A DNA stretch of 32,238 bases, taken from positions 1 through 32,238 of the forward strand of contig CANJVG010000027.1 of NCBI GenBank assembly GCA_947478005.1. Reading direction: 5' to 3'. Below, in pieces: positions 23,404-30,500 of the stretch. The notes beneath the pieces are model-generated. The model saw only the letters and a program-made list of their open reading frames with translations, was not told the DNA's origin and did no database searches. The stretch's first letter is position 1. Each line of letters opens with the position of its first letter. The stretch is from Bacteroidota bacterium. GTDB lineage: Bacteria > Bacteroidota > Bacteroidia > Chitinophagales > LD1. A program made the position numbers and the translations under genes.

Positions 23404-24693
23404 ATGAAACACAAAGCGTTTATCTTTCTTTTATTGGCTTTTGCAGGGCTGATGTTGCATGCACAAACGGCATCGGATACGAAAGCAAAGCAACTGGAGG
23501 AAATGCGGAAGTTGCAAAAGGATATACAACAGGAAAATCGCCTGATTCAGCAGCAAACCGAGTGGAATAACCAATCATCGCAGCAGGAAATAAAGAAGCT
23601 TAATCAGGAAAATCAACAGAAGAATTTTGAAATTGCATCGAGCAAGGATGAGGCACAACGAGCACGGGTCGAGGTTTTAAAAGCCAAACAAATTCTGGAA
23701 GCCAAGATGCGGGAGTTGAATCAGACCCAGATTTTGATTGATTCGGCCAAAATACAATTGGCTATCACGCGCGGACAACTAAGCGAAGCCGAGGTGGTAA
23801 ACAAGCGTATTAAGGAAGAACTCCAACACCAGGAGGACAGCGTAAAATATTTGAAACAAGCACAGGAATTTCAGGATTTGCGGTTACAAAATCAGCAAAT
23901 AGAGTTGGATGCTCAGAAACAAAAGAACCGGCTATACATTATAGCTGCTGCCCTAGCCCTTTCGCTGCTGGTGGTACTCTTTGCTTTGTTATTTACCCGC
24001 CAAAAAGCGCTAAGAGAGTTGGCAGAGAAAAACAAAATTATTCAGGAAGAGAAGAAGCGCAGCGATGATTTATTGCTGAATATCTTGCCGGAGGAGGTGA
24101 TGCACGAATTAAAAGCACATGGGAAAACCAAACCCCTTAATTATTCCAAAGCCACCGTTCTTTTTGCCGATATAAAAGACTTTACAAAAATCAGCGAACA
24201 GCTTTCTCCCGATGATTTGATTGAAGGATTGGATGCTTACTTCGAGCGATTTGACAAAGTCATTGAGAAGTACGACATTGAGAAGATTAAAACTATTGGT
24301 GATGCTTATGTATGTGCCGGTGGAGTGCCGACTAAGAGTGAAGGCAATCCACACATAGTGGTACAGGCAGCGCTTGATTTTATGTATGAAATTGACAAGC
24401 TGCGGAGGGAAAGACTGGCAGTGGGTAAAATTCCGTTTGAATTCAGAATTGGTATCCATACCGGGCAATTGGTGGCGGGGGTTATCGGTATTCGTAAATT
24501 TGCCTACGATATTTGGGGCGATACGGTAAACATGGCCGCCCGTATGCAACAAACGAGCGAAGCCGGAAAAATAAATATTTCGGGTGCTACCTATGAACTG
24601 GTTAGAGACAAGTTTGCCTGCGTGTATCGCGGAAAAGTAGAGGCTAAGAATAAGGGAGAGATAGACATGTATTATGTGGAGAAGGCCCTGTAA
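23404..24693 (+). CDS. Membrane class III adenylate/guanylate cyclase with periplasmic coiled coil
   Basis: The 429-residue protein starts with a signal peptide (MKHKAFIFLLLAFAGLMLHA). A Gln/Glu/Lys-rich coiled coil follows (about 25-170; KQLEEMRKLQKDIQQENRLI at its start), then a transmembrane helix at about 177-198 and the SDDLLLNILPEEVMHELK linker. The class III cyclase domain covers about 245-429. The catalytic set is complete: metal-binding Asp256 (LFADI) and Asp300 (KTIGDAY), purine-reading Lys296 and Asp369, and transition-state Asn376 and Arg380 (DIWGDTVNMAARM). The Lys/Asp pair predicts ATP as substrate and cAMP as product; guanylate activity cannot be excluded. It is a close paralogue of the upstream cyclase from the linker onward, and the HD-domain gene starts 30 bases after its stop. 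Confidence 0.92.
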   Translation: MKHKAFIFLLLAFAGLMLHAQTASDTKAKQLEEMRKLQKDIQQENRLIQQQTEWNNQSSQQEIKKLNQENQQKNFEIASSKDEAQRARVEVLKAKQILEAKMRELNQTQILIDSAKIQLAITRGQLSEAEVVNKRIKEELQHQEDSVKYLKQAQEFQDLRLQNQQIELDAQKQKNRLYIIAAALALSLLVVLFALLFTRQKALRELAEKNKIIQEEKKRSDDLLLNILPEEVMHELKAHGKTKPLNYSKATVLFADIKDFTKISEQLSPDDLIEGLDAYFERFDKVIEKYDIEKIKTIGDAYVCAGGVPTKSEGNPHIVVQAALDFMYEIDKLRRERLAVGKIPFEFRIGIHTGQLVAGVIGIRKFAYDIWGDTVNMAARMQQTSEAGKINISGATYELVRDKFACVYRGKVEAKNKGEIDMYYVEKAL

Positions 24694-24723
24694 AAACAAA
24701 AAGGGGACTTTTATTTTAATTAA

Positions 24724-25311
24724 ATGAAGAACTACAGCGCGGTAGAAAAATTTGTTACGGAGCGATTGCAGCGGGAGCTGCCTAAGGATCTGTATTATCA
24801 TGGGTTTCACCACACTATGGATGTACTTCGGTCAGCTATCATGATTGCCACCGAAGAAAAAATAACAGAGGAGGAAATGACCTTGCTGAAAGTGGCGGTG
24901 CTCTATCACGATATCGGATTTACCAAGGTTTACAAAAACCATGAGGAAATAGGCTGCAACCTGGCTAGGGCAGAATTGCCGGGATTTGGTTTTAATGCTC
25001 AGGAAATTGAAAGCATTTGCGGAATGATTTTGGCTACCAAAATTCCTCAGCAACCTCAAAACAAGTTAGAATACATCATTGCCGATGCCGATTTGGAATA
25101 TTTGGGCACCGAAAGGTTTCAAGAAATAGGCCGAACACTTTTTGAAGAAATAAGAATTTATCTGCTGGTAGAAAGCGAGCGCCAGTGGAACATCATTCAA
25201 ATGAATTTTTTGAAGAACCACCGTTACTTTACCGATTTCTGCAAAGAAAACCGCGAACCTCAAAAGCAAAAACAGCTAAAGGAAATTGAAAAGATTGTAG
25301 CTTCTTATTAA
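24724..25311 (+). CDS. HD-domain metal-dependent phosphohydrolase
   Basis: The 195-residue cytoplasmic protein has the HD superfamily metal motifs: His26/His29/His30 (YYHGFHHTMDVL), the HD doublet His62-Asp63 (LYHDIGF), His73 (YKNHEEIG) and a distal Asp at 121 or 123 (IIADADLEYLG). This pattern fits predicted metal-dependent phosphohydrolases; no known substrate-specific subfamily is obvious. It begins 30 bases after the complete cyclase with no terminator between, so it probably shares a transcript. A role in cyclic-nucleotide or nucleotide turnover is suggested by position only. A strong bidirectional terminator follows. Confidence 0.85.
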   Translation: MKNYSAVEKFVTERLQRELPKDLYYHGFHHTMDVLRSAIMIATEEKITEEEMTLLKVAVLYHDIGFTKVYKNHEEIGCNLARAELPGFGFNAQEIESICGMILATKIPQQPQNKLEYIIADADLEYLGTERFQEIGRTLFEEIRIYLLVESERQWNIIQMNFLKNHRYFTDFCKENREPQKQKQLKEIEKIVASY

Positions 25312-25321
25312 AATAGGAGAG

Positions 25322-25346
25322 CTCCCAGGTTTTTAAAACCTGCGAG
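25322..25346. repeat. Short palindrome, probable dispersed repeat
   Basis: CTC-C-CAGGTTTT-T-AAAACCTG-C-GAG is a 25-base palindrome with one C/C mismatch and a single central base. It sits between the HD gene and the real terminator. Palindromes built on CAGGTTTT/AAAACCTG are, from memory, widespread intergenic repeats in Bacteroidota; not verified here. Confidence 0.5.
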
Positions 25347-25362
25347 GTATTGATAAGACTAA

Positions 25363-25395
25363 AAAAGGCGCATCCAGTGAATGGGTGCGCCTTTT
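25363..25395. terminator. Bidirectional terminator between the HD gene and the 25421 gene
   Basis: AAAAGGCGCATCCA (25363-25376) pairs with TGGGTGCGCCTTTT (25382-25395) with one T/G wobble. A-run and T-run flanks allow use by both convergent genes. Confidence 0.88.
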
Positions 25396-25420
25396 CAATT
25401 TTATTCCTAAAAAACTGTGT

Positions 25421-26416
25421 TTAGTTTACTTCATAAATCTCCAACTCCACGGCCACCGGTGAAGAGGTGGCAATATTCAAAAATAGTTTGGCCGGCTCAA
25501 AACCAAGCTGTGCGGCTGTAACAATTTTGTTATCGCCCGGGTTAAACACCATACCCACTGGCGCATCGCCCGGGTCGGTAGAGGTGCTGGCAGCAAAATA
25601 GACAATCGCGAGTTCGCCCGGATTGGTGTTCAGATTTTTTATGCGGAACTTAGTAGTAGCTGTAACCGCCACATCCACCAGCGGCACATTTCTCACGCCA
25701 CCGCCCGGTGGCATAATTATATTTTCAATCAGTTCTTCCTGTTTGTGGTCATAAAGCAATCCAAAGTCAATATATTGACCAATGATAGCCGGAGTGGCAT
25801 AATAAAGACCCAGCAAACCGCCATACACCAAACCCCAGTAAGCACCCATTGTGGCAACGCGCTGCGCCTCGCGCTGAATGCGCAAAGTGCCGTCTCCGCC
25901 CTCCTTGCCCTGCTGCACCTGGCGAGTGGTATGGGCCAGGGTGTGAAAAGCCGCCACATCGGCCTGCACCGGCACCAGCGAAGGATGCGCCACTGTATAT
26001 TCCAACAGTTTTACACTCAGCGCCTTTATTGCCAGCAGGCGGGTTTCATAAGTGCCGTCATAAAATATTTTTCTTTTTTGAGGAAAGATTTCAATCTCTT
26101 CCGGTGTGTCTTCGGGAAAAATCGCGTGAATTCCTCCCTCCCAAACTTTCAATTTCTTAGGCACATCACTCATCACTTGTTCAAAGCTGGCGGTTTTGCC
26201 CTTATAGGTTCCTTCGGCAATTTCTACCGCCACATTCAGCGCAATGTAGGCATCAAAATGCGGTTCGAAATTATTGAAAAGGAGTTGCTCCGCAAGGATG
26301 GCCGATGGCCTTAGCTTGTCCATAGTATCAGTAATAAGACTGATGGCTTTTTTGTGGCTTTTTGCCGTTTGGCTGTCAAAACCGTTTTGTAACATTCGAT
26401 AGGTTATCTCTGCCAT
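25421..26416 (-). CDS. Unrecognised cytoplasmic protein with helical N-terminus and beta-rich C-terminus
   Basis: The frame extends to 26551 through AT-rich, low-quality sequence; MAEITYRMLQNGFDSQ at 26416 is the likely start, giving 331 residues. There is no signal peptide or obvious anchor. Residues about 1-200 are helix-rich with hydrophobic heptads (AYIALNVAVEIAEG; TRLLAIKALSVKLLEYTVAH). A Gly/Tyr-rich segment follows (MGAYWGLVYGGLLGLYYATP, about 205-225). The C-terminal 80 residues, after a GGGVRN linker, are beta-rich (KFRIKNLNTNPGELAIVYFA; LFLNIATSSPVAVELEIYEV) and resemble a small beta sandwich. I do not recognise the family. It is convergent with the HD gene and divergent from the giant surface protein across a 1.1-kb non-coding region. 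Confidence 0.75.
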   Translation of the reverse strand: MAEITYRMLQNGFDSQTAKSHKKAISLITDTMDKLRPSAILAEQLLFNNFEPHFDAYIALNVAVEIAEGTYKGKTASFEQVMSDVPKKLKVWEGGIHAIFPEDTPEEIEIFPQKRKIFYDGTYETRLLAIKALSVKLLEYTVAHPSLVPVQADVAAFHTLAHTTRQVQQGKEGGDGTLRIQREAQRVATMGAYWGLVYGGLLGLYYATPAIIGQYIDFGLLYDHKQEELIENIIMPPGGGVRNVPLVDVAVTATTKFRIKNLNTNPGELAIVYFAASTSTDPGDAPVGMVFNPGDNKIVTAAQLGFEPAKLFLNIATSSPVAVELEIYEVN

Positions 26417-26568
26417 AATGTTTCGTTTTTTGTTTTTGTTTGAAAAAATTTGATGCGGCAAAACTATGGCGTATCGGTTTTTCGGCAAAAAATAGAGGTT
26501 TAATAAATCTTCAAATTTTGGATAAGAAAAGTTTGATGAATTGTTAAACAAGGATTAAGGAATCAAGG

Positions 26569-26837
26569 GAGCTATTCCGAGATGTTGGAATAGCTCTACT
26601 GAAACAGTGGAAGGGTTCCAAGATGTTAGAATAGCTCCACTGAAACAGTGGAAAGGTTCCAAGATGTTAGAATAGCTCTACTGAAACAGTGGAAGGGTTC
26701 CAAGATGTTAGAATAGCCCCACTGAAACAGTGGAAAGGTTCCAAGATGTTGGAATAGCTCCACTGAAATGGTGGAAGGGTTCCAAGATGTTGGAATAGCT
26801 CCACTGAAACAGTGGAAGGATTCCAACATCATCGAAA
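26569..26837. repeat. 41-bp tandem repeat array, six full units plus a partial one
   Basis: Units start at 26592, 26633, 26674, 26715, 26756 and 26797, exactly 41 bp apart, with a truncated unit at 26569-26591. Each unit contains two stem-loops: CCACTG-AAA-CAGTGG and TTCCAA-GATG-TTGGAA. Copies differ by a few transitions. The array contains no spacers and no transposase. Since 41 is not a multiple of three, the short minus-strand frame across it is not a real gene. Confidence 0.92.
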
Positions 26838-27511
26838 CGCGCTACCATACTTCTTCGGCTAATACCTTTGCGGACTTACCGTTTGCAAACATAGCATGAA
26901 ACAAAAGCCCTGGCTATTTTGTGCTGGCCAACCCCATGCTTAAGCGGGGCTCCGAGTAAGAAATACAAGCCGGGCTTTGGCCCCAAGCACACATTACTAT
27001 TTTCCGAAAAGGTCCAATATTTAAACACGAACATTCGGCAGCTGCGGTGCAAGGTTCTGCGACAAAAGAGGGACCCTGAATTTCTCGTGACAGGCCAGAT
27101 AGCTAAAGTCTTGATTGAACTATATTGAATCTTTAACTTCCTGCAAAACCGAAGCTTTTTATCTATTCTGATATATCAATGATGGTCTTTCTTTTTACCA
27201 CCGACTCTCAACGTAAAAGGGCCATAATGGTTACAATTACGGGGATAAAGGCTTTGAATGATGCACGGCAAGCACCTTATTGACCTACCTTATATGGGAC
27301 AGAAATGATTCGCTGCTTTTTGGCTTGCATGGCGATGGAAGGGGATTTTTAAGCACTTAAAACTTTTGTGGCATCTTATTGTTATAATTCTATTGAAGGT
27401 TTAAATGTTACCACAGGCATTTTTTTTTAAAAAACAGAATTTATTTTTACCACCCATTTGACAACCACCAATTGGCAAATTATATTTAGATACACTCTAA
27501 ACAGTTAAATT
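26838..27511. other. Non-coding leader region ahead of the giant surface-protein gene
   Basis: No gene is supported in these 674 bases: open frames are short and unrecognisable. Visible structure includes the palindrome GTTTGCAAAC (26881-26890). A long-range inverted repeat pairs AAAGCCC-T-GGCT (26904-26915) with AGCCGGGCTTT (26968-26978), enclosing a CCCC...GGGG pair. From about 27130 the sequence becomes AT-rich, ending in a promoter-like block. Confidence 0.5.
27457..27488 (+). promoter_or_regulatory. Candidate promoter for the giant surface protein
   Basis: TTTG at 27457-27460 and TATATTTA at 27481-27488, 20 bases apart, match the Bacteroidota -33/-7 layout with one mismatch in the -7 box. 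The ATG at 27512 lies 23 bases downstream. Confidence 0.45.
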
Positions 27512-30500
27512 ATGAAGAATTTTACTCGGGCTTTTAAGACAGCAATCATTTTTATTGCTCTTTCTACTACCACTTTCTTGGGTGCTTCGGCTCAGGCAGT
27601 CACTACCAACTCTGCATCTGGTCTGGCAGCGACCTATGGTAGTTTAGCATTAGCGATTACAGCTCTAAATGGTGCTACGATTACCGCGCCTGTGGTGATA
27701 ACACTCAACCAGGCCGAAACAGCGCCTGCTTCGGGATATGTAATTACCAAAACAGGTACGTCTGTCAACACTATTACCATCCAGGGGGTGAATACCACCA
27801 CGGCTGTGGTAACAGCATCTACCCAAACAGCGGGTGGTATAGGTGATGCGGTGTTTAAAATTGTAGGGGCCGATTATATTACCCTTCAGAACTTTACCAT
27901 TAAAGAAAATGCAAGCAATGTAGTAACCACCACGGGTGCCACCAACACAATGACCGAGTTTGGTGTAGCCCTCTTCCTTACTTCAGCTACTGACGGTGCT
28001 CAAAACAATACGATTCAAAACAACCTAATTTCATTAAACGCCAGCTATCCTAATAGCGTGGGTGTTTTCTCTACTTCGTCTAACTCATCTACAATTGGTG
28101 TGTTGGAGGCTACTGCCACTACAGGAACCAACTCTAACAATAAGATCTACGGCAATACTATTTCAAACGTGGCTTTCGGGGTTATGTTTATTTGTCCTCC
28201 TGTAACCTCCACTATAAATGAAGCGGGAAATGATATCGGAGGTTCTTCAGGAGCTACAGCCAACACTATTACTTTCGGTTGCGCTACGGTTAATGCAAGC
28301 GGTTGGAATCGGGTTTCGGTAAATACACATGCCGGGGTATATTATAGAAACGGTGCGGGAGTATCTGTACGTTTTAACTCTATTACTTCTACCAGTTTGG
28401 CTTATGGAGGCGCTTCGGGTGTTTTTGGTATAGCTATCAGTAGTGGTTCAGCGCCAACTACCGGCTATTCAGCAAACCTGAGCAGCAATACGATTAACCT
28501 TACCAGCACCAGTGTGACTCCTATTATAGGGGTTGATTTTGGCCATAGCATTGCAAGTACCGGTCTTCTAACCGGTAGTTCGAATAATATCACCATCAAT
28601 CAAAACTCCAGCCTTGCTACCACCAGCGGTGCTTTAACCGGTATTAAAGCCAGCTACACAGCTGGAACCAGTTCTTTAAATACGAATACTATAACCATCA
28701 ACCAAACCTATACTCCTTCTGCTACCAATACAAACAGCAGTCCTATTATAGGTATTGGAATGCCTAACGGAACTACCGGTACGCCTACCATGACAGCTAC
28801 CGGCAATACCATTACTATTAACAGAAGCTCTTCTCCTACTACCGGTACCTCTACGATGTCAGGAGCTGTAACAGGTATTTCTGCTCCAACAGCGACAACC
28901 ACTTTGACCATAGGAGCAACCGGAGTTGGTAATAATAACACGATTACTATTAAAGAGGCGCAGGGCGGAGCAGGTACTACCAGCTACACCAGTGCAGTTA
29001 CTTATGTTGATTTAGGTACTGCAGCCCACGGAACAGCTAACGTTGTTAATAATACTTTTAATACCACCGGATCTACCATTCGCTCCACAGGTCAGCTTTC
29101 CGGCATTATTTGTAATGGTACGGTAACCGGCCTTTACTTTATTAAGGGAAACACTTCTAATATCGACCGCGTAGCTACTACCGGTGCAGTTTATTTTACT
29201 TATCAGACAACCACTCCGAGCAATCCGGCAGATACAGTTTCTGAAAACAGCATTACTTTTACAAACTTAGCAACCAGCGGTGCTATTACAGCTATTTCGC
29301 AGATAGGTGGAGCATCTTCAACAAGTTCAAAGAAGATTGGAGGAAATACAATTAGCATTAGCGGAACCGCAACAGGAACTGTAATTGGAATTAACTTCGG
29401 GTATATTACCGGTAGTATTTATGGCAACTCAATTACCGTAAGTACCGCCTCGCCTTCTGTTAGCGGAATGGTGCCCAGTACCAGTGCCGGAACCGTATCG
29501 ATTACCGGCAATACTTTATCTTTAAGTTCTTCCACTACCTCACCTACAGCCATGACCGGAATTTCGACAAGTATTGGTACGGCCTATACCATCACCGGAA
29601 ACAGCATTACAGCTATGAATTTTTCGGGAATAATTACCGGTGCTCCGGTTATTTCAGGTATTTCTATAGGTATCAGCGGCACCCATACTGTTTCGGGCAA
29701 TATTATTTCTTCAGCTACCATAGGCGCAGCCACCAGTACAGCCAATCCGGTAGTGGACGGAATTCTTGTATCTCTAGGAACTACCGTTAACGTATTCCAG
29801 AATAAAATATATGGACTAACGTCTAACTGTACCGGTGCTACAGGCGTTGTAAACGGTATTCGTATTTCAGCTCTTACAACAACGGCCAATTTCTACAATA
29901 ACTTAATCGGCAATTTAACCGCTCCGGCTTCTACCAATTCCGATGGTGTTCGCGGTATCAGCATTACATCCACTACCGCCACTACCACCCAAAATATTTA
30001 TTACAATACGATTTATCTGACCGGAACTTCTTCCGGTGCTACTTTTGGTTCATCGGGTATTTTTCACACCACTAGTGTAACAGCCACTACTGCTGCCTTA
30101 AATTTAAGAAACAACGTGATTGTAAATACCGGAACCCCAAAAGGTGCCGGATTATGTGTGGCTTACCGCAGATCGAGCACTACCCTTACTAATTACTCGG
30201 CCACTTCTAATAATAATGACTTCTTTGGAACTTCAGGCTTGTTTACAGATGGTACCAATACCGATGCCACTTTGGTAAACTATAAAGCCCGTGTTTCTAC
30301 GCGTGATAACGTTTCGGTTTCTGTAAGCCCCGCTTTCCTAAGCACTACGGGTTCAAGTTCAACCTTCTTGCATTTAGACGGAAGTAATAGTGCAAACGCT
30401 ACCCTTAATCAGGGGGCATCGGCTATTGCCACCTTTACTTCGGACTATGATAATGATGTCCGTTGTGCCAGCGCTTGCTCGGGTGCTACCATTCCTGATA

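Noticed and set aside
24109-24813. 234-codon minus-strand frame opposite the second cyclase
   Set aside because: Fully antisense to an excellent cyclase gene and the start of the HD gene; no recognisable domain.
21445-25311. Pycsar-type antiphage cyclase system
   Set aside because: The cyclases are membrane sensors with signal peptides and no Pycsar effector (TM or TIR with nucleotide-binding domain) is adjacent; the complete one has the ATP-type Lys/Asp pair.
25745-26314. 189-codon plus-strand frame opposite the 25421-26416 gene
   Set aside because: I considered it as the true gene because the minus-strand protein is unrecognised. The minus frame has balanced composition, a natural start and a terminator, while this one is rich in His/Arg/Gln/Cys.
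26626-26832. 68-codon minus-strand frame across the 41-bp repeats, giving a repetitive Phe/Trp/Ser-rich peptide
   Set aside because: It is a by-product of the tandem array: 41 bp is not a multiple of three and the peptide simply reads successive repeat phases. No independent gene signal.
26569-26837. CRISPR array
   Set aside because: The units are directly abutting with a 41-bp period and have no unique spacers; no cas genes are nearby.
26919-27128. 69-codon plus-strand frame in the non-coding leader
   Set aside because: No ATG at its start, overlaps an inverted repeat, and resembles no protein family I know.
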